Positions 9,184-16,797 of a stretch of 64,000 nucleotides of DNA are shown one piece after another. Positions within the stretch are counted from its first letter, which is position 1. Every line of letters begins with the position of its first letter. Source of the stretch: Candidatus Peribacteria bacterium (lineage in GTDB: Bacteria; Patescibacteriota; Gracilibacteria; UBA1369; LOWO2-01-FULL-3). The position numbers were made by a program, and so were the translations under genes. Below the pieces are notes generated by a model that was not told where the DNA came from, ran no database searches, and worked only from the letters and a program-made list of their open reading frames with translations. The stretch lies in assembly GCA_943356465.1 (NCBI GenBank), contig CALREX010000001.1, positions 62,001-126,000 of the forward strand. The letters are read 5' to 3'.

Positions 9184-9258
9184 GCCGTCGTAGCTCAGTG
9201 ATAGAGCACTCCCTTGGTAAGGGAGAGGTCAGGGGTTTGATTCTCCCCGACGGCTCCA
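9184..9258 (+). tRNA. tRNA-Thr(GGT)
   Basis: The acceptor stem pairs GCCGTCG (9184-9190) with CGACGGC (9248-9254). The anticodon stem-loop is CTCCC-TTGGTAA-GGGAG with anticodon GGT, which reads ACC. The discriminator base is T and CCA (9256-9258) is encoded. A terminator follows at once. Confidence 0.95.
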
Positions 9259-9277
9259 TTTAAACATAAATCCACAT

Positions 9278-9316
9278 AAAAAAAGAACCATCCAATATAA
9301 TAGATAGTTCTTTTTT
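9278..9316. terminator. Bidirectional intrinsic terminator after tRNA-Thr
   Basis: AAGAACcATC (9283-9292) pairs with GATaGTTCTT (9303-9312) with one mismatch. The hairpin is flanked by an A-run on one side and a T-run on the other, so it can work for both strands. Confidence 0.7.
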
Positions 9317-9981
9317 CGTACCCTGATGTAGCCTTTCTCTGCAATATGAGATGTTTTGAGATAGTCCATGTAAACAACCAATCCTACTACTAAGCAGAAC
9401 GACGGGATACATAAGTGAACTTCTACTTTCATCACCATGACGTGCGCCACAGCGGATAAAAGAATAATTGATTGCACTCCCATATAAGCCGTTATAAGAC
9501 TTCCTTATATTGTACCTATACAGCATGGTCTTTCCTTGAACGATGTTGCCACGATTCTTGGAGGAACCACTGAATGTTTTCATCCATATTATCTTGCGAT
9601 ATATGGCTCGTAGACATCCCCATGCGAACCAACCGGTTAAAATTCAAATCTTTAATCTTCATCCTTCAGGACTACCCGGAGAATAAAAGAAAAAAGGAAA
9701 TACCTCTTATGAACGTCTTAAGCTCAACCTCCTTGCGAAGGGAACGAAAGCGAGAGAAAGAAAACTTTCTCTTTAACATAAGATCTTCTCATACTACCTA
9801 CCCGTGTTAGCGGGGAGAAAAGTTACAAGAAGGGTAGAACGTCCTATTAAAAGTCATAAAGACCAAAAGACGCTCTATTCTTCCTGCAACTTAATATGAA
9901 GTATTGTTATTTTTGTTTTTGTTTTTTTCAAGGAACTGCACATACAATACACCATTTTCAAGAAAATGTCAAACAGGGACC
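9317..9981. other. Long non-coding structured interval (about 660 bp)
   Basis: No convincing gene is present: the small ORFs here are low complexity, overlap each other on both strands and resemble nothing. Local hairpins are frequent, including TATAAG-gaag-CTTATA type pairs, GAGAAAG-TTTT-CTTTCTC (minus strand), CCCG-CGGG near 9801-9815, and a 22-position stem at 9822-9890. A T-rich tract lies at about 9907-9930. A transcribed structured RNA is possible on either strand. Family and strand are not resolved. Confidence 0.4.
9822..9890. ncRNA. Long imperfect hairpin in non-coding block
   Basis: The 22-nt arms 9822-9843 and 9869-9890 pair at 19 of 22 positions read as plus-strand RNA (two G-U) and 20 of 22 read as minus-strand RNA (three G-U). 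The 25-nt loop contains a small GTC-ATAAA-GAC hairpin. This indicates RNA structure rather than protein coding. Confidence 0.4.
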
Positions 9982-10010
9982 TTGACATAAAAGAATTCAT
10001 ACAATAAAAT
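9982..10010 (+). promoter_or_regulatory. Predicted promoter of the 10044 orphan gene
   Basis: TTGACA (9982-9987), a 17-bp spacer and TAAAAT (10005-10010) form a near-consensus sigma70 promoter, 34 bp before the ATG. The bases before the -10 (ATTC-ATACAA) resemble those of the promoter at 12090. Confidence 0.7.
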
Positions 10011-10043
10011 ACACCCCTGTTTTTAATAAATAATTTTTTTATC

Positions 10044-10571
10044 ATGGACGCAGTAAGACAACCATCAGACGCAACAATAGAAGCTCTATCAGACTATCGC
10101 CCAAAACAACCTGTACTAGACATGGATATTATTAGAGCGGAAGTTATAACATCAGGATTGGATCAACTGGCCACAGATATGGGCAAAGTACATAATCTTG
10201 CAGTAACATTACTAGACAGTTTGCGAACAACAAATAAAAGCGGCCAAAGAGTAGACGGGGAAATTTTAAAAAACAAAGATCCACTATCCACTCTCAAAAC
10301 AATTATACGAGGTTTAGCTGAAAAAGCAGCAGCATCAACACCAAGAGCCGCTGAAACATTGCCGGAAGGAGTAGTAAGAGGAATCACAACAGGTCGTGTA
10401 AGTGGTGGATGGCTTATCAAAAGAGCGGATGGATCAAATGGCAAAAACTTCACACTACCGGATGCTGCGGTATCAGGACGTTTACAGGCAGGAGCTGAGA
10501 TTTTAGTTGCATTAACAGATGAGGTAAACGAACACGGAAGAACAGTAGTTAGATTAGCTCAAGCTCAATAA
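10044..10571 (+). CDS. Hypothetical protein, 175 aa
   Basis: I do not recognise this family. The protein is soluble, without signal peptide or membrane segment. Residues 30-95 look helical. The region from about residue 105 (GVVRGITTGRVSGGWLIKRADG) looks beta-rich, with a pattern like a small OB- or SH3-type barrel. It is a monocistronic unit with its own strong promoter and a strong terminator. Composition is richer in Ala, Arg and Gly than in neighbouring Lys-rich genes. Confidence 0.75.
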   Translation: MDAVRQPSDATIEALSDYRPKQPVLDMDIIRAEVITSGLDQLATDMGKVHNLAVTLLDSLRTTNKSGQRVDGEILKNKDPLSTLKTIIRGLAEKAAASTPRAAETLPEGVVRGITTGRVSGGWLIKRADGSNGKNFTLPDAAVSGRLQAGAEILVALTDEVNEHGRTVVRLAQAQ

Positions 10572-10583
10572 GACCAAGAAATA

Positions 10584-10620
10584 AAAAGAGCACCGAGACA
10601 AAATCTCAGTGCTCTTTTTT
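10584..10620 (+). terminator. Strong intrinsic terminator
   Basis: AAAAAGAGCAC-c-GAGA pairs with TCTC-a-GTGCTCTTTTTT around an AAAA loop. The T-run follows directly. It can end both the 10044 gene and the convergent 10637 gene. Confidence 0.9.
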
Positions 10621-10636
10621 CATATACTTTTTAACT

Positions 10637-11995
10637 CTATGCTTCAGCCTGTTTAGCCATTTTTTGACCTAATTGCACTACATCATAGTCACCTAAATTC
10701 TCAACACCCTTACCATCATTCAAGATTTCACCTGCCATCCTACCTCGGACAAACTGCCTAGCATAATCTGTCTCAAACAATTCAGCAAATTCTTCCATAA
10801 GCGCAGCTTCGTCAACACCATGATCTCCAAATCCAACCGCTCCTTCTTGTGAAGCCCCTGAAGCCGCAACCTTACCCTCAATCCACTCGCGATATCCATC
10901 TTCAAATGCTCTACGATCTTCTTCCATTTTTGCCACAACCTCAGCGCCCATAGCGCTTCTTCTGGCCTCAATCTCATCATGGTTTTCCGCATCAGCATAA
11001 GAAATAGAACCTGCATCCACTCCATCAACAACGTCATCAAAATGAGCCATTTTTATTTTATCTAAAGTATCTCTTTTTCGCTTTATATTAGCATCACGTC
11101 TCTTATCTCTACCTTCAAAAGCAACACTAATCTCATCCCTTATCATTCCGCGAACTTGCATTTCTTTTTCCCCAAGTCTAAATTCACCCAATCTTGCACC
11201 AATCAAACCGGCAAATTGATCAGGATCAAGACCAGGTTGCATTTTATCAACCAATGCAACTCCTAAAGAAGTCAATTTCACTTTGCCATTAGACTTCACT
11301 TCATAATGTCCATTTCTCGAGACTCTTCCATCTCCTGCATATTTTTTTTCCTTCATGACCATTTTAAGTTTATTCAAAACTTCAGAATCATTTGTTGCAG
11401 GTATATGCTCAAGCTTAGGAACTGGTTTTTTTACACCATGTAAAACAGAAGCAGGATCTATGTGTCCACCAACAAATCTCACAGCATCTGAAACCACAGC
11501 CTTCAATTCATCCTCACCTAAAGAAGCAATTGCTTTAATATCTCCAATCTCAGCCAAAGCACGATCAATCTTCGACAACGAAACATCATGCGGATTCGAC
11601 GCACCACCTGCCTTCCCTTCTACCTTAACTTTGTCGCTACTCCTATTTGTCGAACGTCGAAAAGCTCTATTCTCTTGATAATCTTCACCCATAGCAACCT
11701 CAGAACCATCATCAAAAACTTCGGCAACCATTTTCATTCGCGCACCAATTGCATCCATTTCACGATTAACAACAGCAGCAGGAGCATTTTTGGAAATTTT
11801 ACTTTTTTTTGATTCTCTAAAATCTGATACAACAACAGTCCTGTCAGGCCCATTATTATTTCCAGCATCAGCAGTCCTCGTAACAGGTGCAGAAATAGAC
11901 ATCGCCGAAACAAGCGTAGCCGCCAATACAACACTTTTCAGTGAAGATCCATGGCCAACATCATCATAATTCCTTTCAGGTCCTCTAGAACTCAT
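10637..11995 (-). CDS. Hypothetical secreted or membrane-anchored protein, 452 aa
   Basis: I do not recognise this family. I chose the start at 11995 (MSSRGPERN); an upstream ATG at 12022 is also in frame. Residues about 19-40 form a hydrophobic segment ending in SAPVTRTADA, a signal-peptide-like or anchor segment preceded by a long polar stretch. The remainder is charged, with helical regions and many Asp, Glu, Lys and Arg. The gene has its own promoter at 12030-12058 and ends at a terminator shared with the convergent gene. Confidence 0.7.
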   Translation of the reverse strand: MSSRGPERNYDDVGHGSSLKSVVLAATLVSAMSISAPVTRTADAGNNNGPDRTVVVSDFRESKKSKISKNAPAAVVNREMDAIGARMKMVAEVFDDGSEVAMGEDYQENRAFRRSTNRSSDKVKVEGKAGGASNPHDVSLSKIDRALAEIGDIKAIASLGEDELKAVVSDAVRFVGGHIDPASVLHGVKKPVPKLEHIPATNDSEVLNKLKMVMKEKKYAGDGRVSRNGHYEVKSNGKVKLTSLGVALVDKMQPGLDPDQFAGLIGARLGEFRLGEKEMQVRGMIRDEISVAFEGRDKRRDANIKRKRDTLDKIKMAHFDDVVDGVDAGSISYADAENHDEIEARRSAMGAEVVAKMEEDRRAFEDGYREWIEGKVAASGASQEGAVGFGDHGVDEAALMEEFAELFETDYARQFVRGRMAGEILNDGKGVENLGDYDVVQLGQKMAKQAEA

Positions 11996-12029
11996 ATTTT
12001 TATAATTAACATTTAAATACAAGGAAAAA

Positions 12030-12058
12030 TATATACATTAACATCAAAAAAGTGTCAA
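12030..12058 (-). promoter_or_regulatory. Predicted promoter for the 10637-11995 gene
   Basis: On the minus strand TTGACA (12053-12058) and TATATA (12030-12035) are separated by 17 bp. Confidence 0.6.
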
Positions 12059-12089
12059 TGCCCTGATAAAAAACCAAATACTGGAGGTC

Positions 12090-12117
12090 TTGACTTTTAT
12101 ATTCCATACAATAGAAT
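12090..12117 (+). promoter_or_regulatory. Predicted promoter of the 12147 gene
   Basis: TTGACT (12090-12095), a 16-bp spacer and TAGAAT (12112-12117). The spacer end ATTCCATACAA matches the end of the spacer at 9982-10010. Confidence 0.6.
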
Positions 12118-12146
12118 AATTATTCTAATTTTTTAATAAAAAATAT

Positions 12147-12437
12147 ATGCAAAGAGCATTACAAGAACATGGCGGAAGTTCAGATTATAGAGAAGCACTC
12201 ACCTCAGCTACAAAAATAATCTGTGAGAAACAAACTCCTGCAAATAGAGCAGCCGCAGAAATTACAACAAATATTTCGCAAAGAGCAAATCTAGCGGTAA
12301 GACCGTCTGTATTAACAGGAGTAAAAGTCCCCAGAGGAATAAGAGAAACAATTCAACCAGGAGGAACAAGCGACTACAAAGCTGCACTGATTGAGGCTTC
12401 TATATCAGCACGAGCATGGAAACCACTGCAAGAATAA
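12147..12437 (+). CDS. Hypothetical small protein with internal repeat, 96 aa
   Basis: I do not recognise this family. Two similar segments, GGSSDYREALTSATKI near the N-terminus and GGTSDYKAALIEASIS near the C-terminus, suggest an internal duplication of a short helical motif. No signal peptide is visible. The gene is monocistronic, with its own promoter and a bidirectional terminator. Confidence 0.7.
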   Translation: MQRALQEHGGSSDYREALTSATKIICEKQTPANRAAAEITTNISQRANLAVRPSVLTGVKVPRGIRETIQPGGTSDYKAALIEASISARAWKPLQE

Positions 12438-12446
12438 TAAACACAA

Positions 12447-12489
12447 GAAAAGCCCTGCGACTGCAAACTGCAGAAGAACAGGGCTTTTC
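12447..12489. terminator. Bidirectional intrinsic terminator
   Basis: GAAAAGCCCTG (12447-12457) pairs with CAGGGCTTTTC (12479-12489), with CTGC/GCAG nested inside. It lies between the convergent genes 12147 (plus) and 12509 (minus). Confidence 0.8.
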
Positions 12490-12508
12490 AATTTTCTTCT
12501 TAAACTTC

Positions 12509-12652
12509 TTACGCCTTTCCAAGAATCTTATACATTCCTGTTGAGCATTTTGGGCATTTTCCCTTCATTGCTTTGCGACCATTTTTCATAGTCACTTCTT
12601 GTGCTCCAGCCATTTCTTGTTTGGCTTTGCACTTAACGCAGTATCCTTCCAT
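12509..12652 (-). CDS. DUF5679-like zinc-ribbon microprotein, 47 aa
   Basis: The frame encodes a 47-aa protein beginning MEGYCVKCKAKQEM and containing GKCPKCSTG. Two CxxC knuckles (Cys5/Cys8 and Cys33/Cys36) form a zinc ribbon. The layout matches DUF5679-type small proteins common in CPR and other bacteria. Function is unknown; a nucleic-acid or ribosome role is only a guess. It is too short for routine ORF cut-offs. Confidence 0.85.
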   Translation of the reverse strand: MEGYCVKCKAKQEMAGAQEVTMKNGRKAMKGKCPKCSTGMYKILGKA

Positions 12653-12844
12653 AAATTTAGAGGTTAAAATTTAATATCCTTCACAAAGACTACTATAAAT
12701 GAATCCACCTTCCAACAAATTCAATTTGCCTTAATCTGCAATCTATGTCCTGCTTTGCTTCGCAAATTAAGCACAAATTTCAAAAATTTGCGCAAAAATA
12801 AATTTAATGATAACCTTTTTCCACCTTACATAACAACAGCTCCA
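12653..12844. other. Intergenic region with inverted repeat
   Basis: This 192-bp gap separates divergent genes. CGCAAATT (about 12760) and AATTTGCG (about 12785) form an inverted repeat. A weak promoter, TTGCGC-17-TAACCT, overlaps its right arm and points to the 12845 gene. Confidence 0.4.
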
Positions 12845-13351
12845 ATGAAAAAAACAAATCTTATAATCTCATTTATTCTTACATTTTCAGCACTTAGCAC
12901 ATTCTCAATTTATGCGCTTGCAGACACAGTTCCGGGCGACAATGGCACAAACAGTGCAACAGTTTTAACAAGCTCAGTACAGCAAGACGCGGATTTCGAC
13001 GGAATACTAAATAAAAAAGATAAATGCCCATATTCCCCTGAGTATAGAATGGTCAGATTTAGCGCAAATGATTCAATAACATTCCTAAACAAAAAAATTA
13101 CATTAAAAGAGGTTTCGGCGGGAGAAAACGGGATAGGAGTAATGACATTCGACGTAGACGGCAAAAATTACGGAGTCGATCCTGGAACAGAAACTTCAGT
13201 AGCAGGAAAAGCAAAATCACCAACACTTATCATCAAAGGGCTTTTTTCAAGCTATAACAGCATCGACACAGGAGACCTAAGCCAATATGAAGGAATCGTG
13301 GTTTTGAGACGTGGAGACATGAACATCTCAACAGGTTGCGCATCAAAATAA
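12845..13351 (+). CDS. Secreted protein with thrombospondin type 3-like Ca-binding motif
   Basis: The 168-aa protein is read from the ATG at 12845 because a signal peptide follows directly (hydrophobic residues 5-24, cleavage after ALA near residue 26). Starts further upstream would put a basic stretch in front of it. A DADFDGILNKKDKCP motif after about residue 45 resembles a type 3 thrombospondin (Ca2+-binding) repeat. The C-terminal 100 residues look beta-rich. Function is unknown. Confidence 0.7.
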   Translation: MKKTNLIISFILTFSALSTFSIYALADTVPGDNGTNSATVLTSSVQQDADFDGILNKKDKCPYSPEYRMVRFSANDSITFLNKKITLKEVSAGENGIGVMTFDVDGKNYGVDPGTETSVAGKAKSPTLIIKGLFSSYNSIDTGDLSQYEGIVVLRRGDMNISTGCASK

Positions 13352-13392
13352 TTATTCATTTTTTAAAATTTATTTTTTAATACACAACACAC

Positions 13393-14250
13393 ATGAAGAA
13401 AATCATGTCAGCCCTTGCGGTTTCAGTTGTAGCAGTTGGACTGTCTGCTTGCTCAGCGAAAGCTCCGGCACCAGCAACACCTGCTCCAGCAGCGACACAG
13501 GCAACTCAGGCCCCTGTGCCTGGGAAATTAGCTCTCGACTACCCTATAGTCGCAACAACTTCAGCAAAATCTGGAGACTACGTACTTGTTCCATCAAAAT
13601 CAACAGTTGAGGGACTACGCACAAAAACAGATTCAACAGTCATTTTTTATGCAGCAAAAATGGTAACTCCAGGAGCAAATGAATCAGAAGTTCAAGACCT
13701 ACCAGGAGACACATATTCAGTTCCAAACTCTCTTATTCTTCCTCTAAAATCAGGGGAAAGTGTAAAAGCGGGAGATTTGGTCGCAACATGGTGGCAATCA
13801 GGTTCAGGTCTTACACAAGCTATTGCTGAAACAGCCGGAACAACTCCAAAAGTTGCTTATTTGGATTCAAACATGACTAGCGAAGACACTTTGAAAGAAA
13901 ACTCATTCACAAAATTAACAGGAAGTCTTGATCTTGGAGCAGTTGTAGCGGTAAAAGACGGCGCAAAATACACATCAGCAGTTCTAGTAGGCAGAGCTGA
14001 CGGAAAAGCGCTAGTAAGCGGATGGGCTGGATCTCTAAAAGTTGTAAATGAATCAGATCTAGTGGCTCTTCCTATCAAACCAAGCGTAAAAGCAGGAGAC
14101 AAGGTAATGGCTCCGGTAATCGGGACATACCAGGAAGTTACAGTTAAAGAAGTTGATGCAAAGAAAGGACTTCTAAAATGCACATACGACTGGGCAGGAT
14201 CACCATCTGAAGAAAATTTCTTCTTCGGACAAGTCATCTCAAAGTTCTAA
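13393..14250 (+). CDS. Hypothetical lipoprotein, 285 aa
   Basis: A lipoprotein signal peptide ends in GLSAC with Cys20 as lipid site. An Ala/Pro/Thr-rich linker (residues 21-45) follows, then a beta-rich domain with repeated GD(Y/L/K)V motifs (SGDYVLVPS, AGDLVATWW, AGDKVMAPV) suggesting small beta-barrel modules. Function is unknown. It follows the secreted 12845 gene by 41 bp and ends at a terminator. Confidence 0.8.
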   Translation: MKKIMSALAVSVVAVGLSACSAKAPAPATPAPAATQATQAPVPGKLALDYPIVATTSAKSGDYVLVPSKSTVEGLRTKTDSTVIFYAAKMVTPGANESEVQDLPGDTYSVPNSLILPLKSGESVKAGDLVATWWQSGSGLTQAIAETAGTTPKVAYLDSNMTSEDTLKENSFTKLTGSLDLGAVVAVKDGAKYTSAVLVGRADGKALVSGWAGSLKVVNESDLVALPIKPSVKAGDKVMAPVIGTYQEVTVKEVDAKKGLLKCTYDWAGSPSEENFFFGQVISKF

Positions 14251-14262
14251 AACAAGTCAGAT

Positions 14263-14305
14263 AAAAAACAAAAGAACTCCCTACTATGGGAGTTTTTTTG
14301 TTTTT
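14263..14305 (+). terminator. Intrinsic terminator
   Basis: GAACTCCC (14274-14281) faces GGGAGTTT (14288-14295); pairing extends into A-rich and T-rich flanks. It ends the lipoprotein gene. Confidence 0.85.
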
Positions 14306-14365
14306 CCGAAGGATTGACTTTATTCCCCCAACATAGAAAAATACAAACTTCAATTAATAAAAAAT

Positions 14366-15040
14366 ATGGAGATTTTAGATAAACCGGACACAACAATAAC
14401 AAGACCACAAAGCCATCACGCTACACAGGAAAGTCCAGCAAAAGGAATGAGACAAAATATAAAATCAGCAATCCTTACTGCCCTCGCAGGAATTTCGATA
14501 TTGGCTCAGAATACAGCAAAGGCATCAGAAGGAAAGACAGCTATAGGAGAAATTGGATTCAAAGCTAATCAACTTCATTTATCAGATCAAGTTTCCCAAA
14601 TCGGAGGATACTTTTTCAGAGGAACAAAAATCGGACATGAAACACATATAGATCCATACACAACACAAGGCCTTGCCCTTCATGCAGGGCATTTCAACGC
14701 AGAAGTAGGAGCAAAAATTCCATTATCAACATCTGATTTTGAAAAAAGACTTGGAGGAAATTTGACTCTTGGGTATCACGGAGAAAAAGTAGCATTACAC
14801 AGCTCTTCAATCATAGACAGCCAACAATGGAGAACTGAAGCGTCAGGTCAATATCAATTACCACATCACATAAGCATAGGCCCTGTTGGATTAGCGGAAG
14901 GACATTTTGGACACACTCCAAAAGTATTCGGCGGAGTTTGTGCATCGGCTCAAATAAGCGAACACATATCGACTGAAGTTTGCGCAGCAGCAACAAAAGA
15001 TTTAGATGGACACGCTTCTATCAATTTGATGTATAGATGA
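14366..15040 (+). CDS. Hypothetical protein, 224 aa, beta-rich
   Basis: I do not recognise this family. The polar N-terminus is followed by a hydrophobic segment at about 33-53 (SAILTALAGISILAQNTAKA), which looks like an internal signal or anchor. The rest has alternating short beta strands with regular aromatic and Gly residues. The stop is TGA, showing that TGA is not recoded. A weak promoter (TTGACT about 14314, TAGAAA) precedes it. The leader AATTAATAAAAAAT resembles that of the 12147 gene. Confidence 0.7.
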   Translation: MEILDKPDTTITRPQSHHATQESPAKGMRQNIKSAILTALAGISILAQNTAKASEGKTAIGEIGFKANQLHLSDQVSQIGGYFFRGTKIGHETHIDPYTTQGLALHAGHFNAEVGAKIPLSTSDFEKRLGGNLTLGYHGEKVALHSSSIIDSQQWRTEASGQYQLPHHISIGPVGLAEGHFGHTPKVFGGVCASAQISEHISTEVCAAATKDLDGHASINLMYR

Positions 15041-15398
15041 ATACAAGAAACCCACACTTTTTAGAGAGTGAGTTCTGAAATCCCTTGTAAAATTTTTGAT
15101 GATTTGTCCATCGCTGGACAGATAATCAGGTTTTTTGCTCCATTATGTCGTTGCTGTCTTTAGTGCTGTTGCCCCCCTGAAACCAGGTGGATGTCCTCGT
15201 CACCCCACCGCAGTGAGGAAGAGATACCGGACTCCCGTAAGCTATATGATAGAGAGAGTACATAAGACTCTGACGTGCAGAATCGAGCATCCTCATTGTA
15301 TATAATCACCAAGGCATTGTAAAGGGCTTCCACAAGCCATTCGCCGAAGATCAACGCCACCAAATAATGCGCCTTATCACCTATTCACGCCACTACAT
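15041..15398. other. Non-coding, relatively GC-rich interval with hairpins
   Basis: No gene is supported here. Several hairpins are visible: GGCTT-CCAC-AAGCC (about 15328-15343), CCT/AGG plus CAC/GTG around 15197-15224, and an imperfect stem at about 15048-15078. The stretch is richer in G+C than its surroundings, as structured RNAs often are in AT-rich genomes. I tried rnpB, SRP RNA and tmRNA and could not match any. Confidence 0.35.
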
Positions 15399-16034
15399 CT
15401 AGGTGCCCAAAAGTAAAACGGTGCTTACCCAATCATGCATAAAGCCCATAAAGTAGTGCAAAAACGAGAATTTGAAGATAGAGTCTATAATAAAGACATC
15501 AATCAGGATTATGGCAATAAAATATTTAACACCATTTTGCAGAAAATTCTGATATTGAGGATAAAAACGCTTCGGGATAAAAAGCCCCAAAATGCCTGAA
15601 CCATCAAGCGGAGGGAAAGGAAGAAGATTAAAAATTCCAAGATAAATACTCACATGAAAAATAGTCCAAAGAAGTAAATTCACAAAATCAGGCAAATACG
15701 CTCCAAGATATTTCATAGGAATCGCCAGTACAAAAGCCAAAATAAAATTTGAAACAGGTCCGGCCAAAGAAGTGAGAGCACTATCTTTCACGGGATTTTT
15801 AAAATTCATCGAATTCACAGGAACCGGCTTTCCCCAACCAACTCTTTGCGTAATTAAAAAAAGTAAACTTCCAACAGGATCAAGATGAGCAATAGGATTC
15901 AGCGTGAGTCTTCCGCGAATTTTCGCAGTCGGATCACCAAGATAATATGCAATAAGAGCATGCGAAGCTTCGTGCACTGTCATCGCCACAAGAAGTGCAA
16001 TCACAAAAACCAAAAATTGAAGGAAATAAGTCAT
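15399..16034 (-). CDS. Site-2 protease family (M50) membrane metalloprotease
   Basis: This is an intramembrane zinc protease of the Rv1735c/SpoIVFB-like subgroup. I start at 16034 (MTYFLQFLV), where the first membrane helix begins. HEASH (21-25) provides the zinc ligands and the catalytic Glu. NLLPFPPLDGS near residue 155 carries the third ligand (Asp). About five hydrophobic segments are seen. There is no PDZ domain, so it is the compact form. Substrate is unknown. It is divergent from the small membrane gene at 16123. Confidence 0.92.
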   Translation of the reverse strand: MTYFLQFLVFVIALLVAMTVHEASHALIAYYLGDPTAKIRGRLTLNPIAHLDPVGSLLFLITQRVGWGKPVPVNSMNFKNPVKDSALTSLAGPVSNFILAFVLAIPMKYLGAYLPDFVNLLLWTIFHVSIYLGIFNLLPFPPLDGSGILGLFIPKRFYPQYQNFLQNGVKYFIAIILIDVFIIDSIFKFSFLHYFMGFMHDWVSTVLLLGT

Positions 16035-16122
16035 AAATCTAAAATAATTATCACAAAACAAACTTAACAAAAACACTCAAAAAATGCTATAACATAATAA
16101 ATATCTCCTAACCCTCAAAGAT

Positions 16123-16398
16123 ATGTTAAATAAATTCAAAGTAGGCTTGGCCCTCGGAGGCTTCGTCTCTTTTCTTCACGTAATTTGGTCAATTTTAGTT
16201 GCAACAAATTACGCAAAACCTTTAACAGACTTCATCTTCAAAGTACACATGATGCAAAGTCCGTTAATAATAAACGAATTTGACTGGAGACTGTCTGTAA
16301 GCCTTATAATCATCACAGCAATAGTTGGCTTCGTAGTCGGATTCATCTTCGCATGTTTCTACAATTGGGCAAACAAGGGAGCGAAAAAAAAGAAATAA
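16123..16398 (+). CDS. Small two-helix membrane protein, 91 aa
   Basis: Two hydrophobic helices (about 8-27 and 60-82) and a basic C-terminal tail ending in KKKK suggest a small inner-membrane protein with both ends inside. I do not recognise a family. It has no Shine-Dalgarno sequence. The tandem repeat array begins about 65 bp downstream. Confidence 0.7.
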   Translation: MLNKFKVGLALGGFVSFLHVIWSILVATNYAKPLTDFIFKVHMMQSPLIINEFDWRLSVSLIIITAIVGFVVGFIFACFYNWANKGAKKKK

Positions 16399-16464
16399 AC
16401 TACATTTTAAAATAAGTAAGTGATATATTGTGACCCTTGAGTAAACAAGTGAGCTTATAAAAAA

Positions 16465-16693
16465 GCGAGCGCACGGCGCGAGCGCGTAGCTAGCGAAGAA
16501 TGTGGCTCTGCCACTTCTGAGCGAAGCGAAGCCTACAAAGGCGAGCGCACGGCGCGAGCGCGTAGCTAGCGAAGAATGTGGCTCTGCCACTTCTGAGCGA
16601 AGCGAAGCCTACAAAAGCGAGCGCACGGCGCGAGCGCGAACAAGCGAAAGTATGTGGCTCTGCCACCACTTGAGCGCAGTAAGCTTATCAAAG
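16465..16693. repeat. Three tandem 76-bp GC-rich repeats
   Basis: Units lie at 16465-16540, 16541-16616 and 16617-16693. The first two are identical except for the last base; the third has a diverged second half. Each contains the hairpin GTGGC-TCT-GCCAC (16502-16514, 16578-16590, 16653-16665) and a GCGAGCGCACGGCGCGAGCG core. A partial unit-like stretch precedes the first. The array ends directly at tRNA-Ser. Confidence 0.9.
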
Positions 16694-16694
16694 A

Positions 16695-16785
16695 GGAGGG
16701 GTCGCATAGTGGTCGAGTGCACCGTCTTGGAAAGGCGGCATCCGTCAAAAGCGGATCGGGGGTTCGAATCCCCCTCCCTCCGCCA
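16695..16785 (+). tRNA. tRNA-Ser(GGA)
   Basis: The acceptor stem pairs GGAGGGG (16695-16701) with TCCCTCC. The anticodon loop TTGGAAA carries GGA, which reads TCC. A long variable arm, as in class II tRNAs, and an encoded CCA (16783-16785) are present. Confidence 0.95.
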
Positions 16786-16797
16786 GTTTATTATTAG

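Noticed and set aside
9195-9583. Three overlapping minus-strand ORFs over tRNA-Thr and the non-coding block
   Set aside because: They overlap a tRNA and a terminator, have no recognisable domains and lie in three frames.
15038-15040. TGA recoding as glycine
   Set aside because: TGA closes real genes (14366 and the TrmB-like gene at 48069), and no gene needed read-through.
15041-15398. rnpB or SRP RNA
   Set aside because: The conserved GGAAAGTCC, ACAGAA and GGAAGCAG-type motifs are missing on both strands.
16465-16693. CRISPR array
   Set aside because: The units are contiguous and almost identical; no variable spacers separate short repeats.
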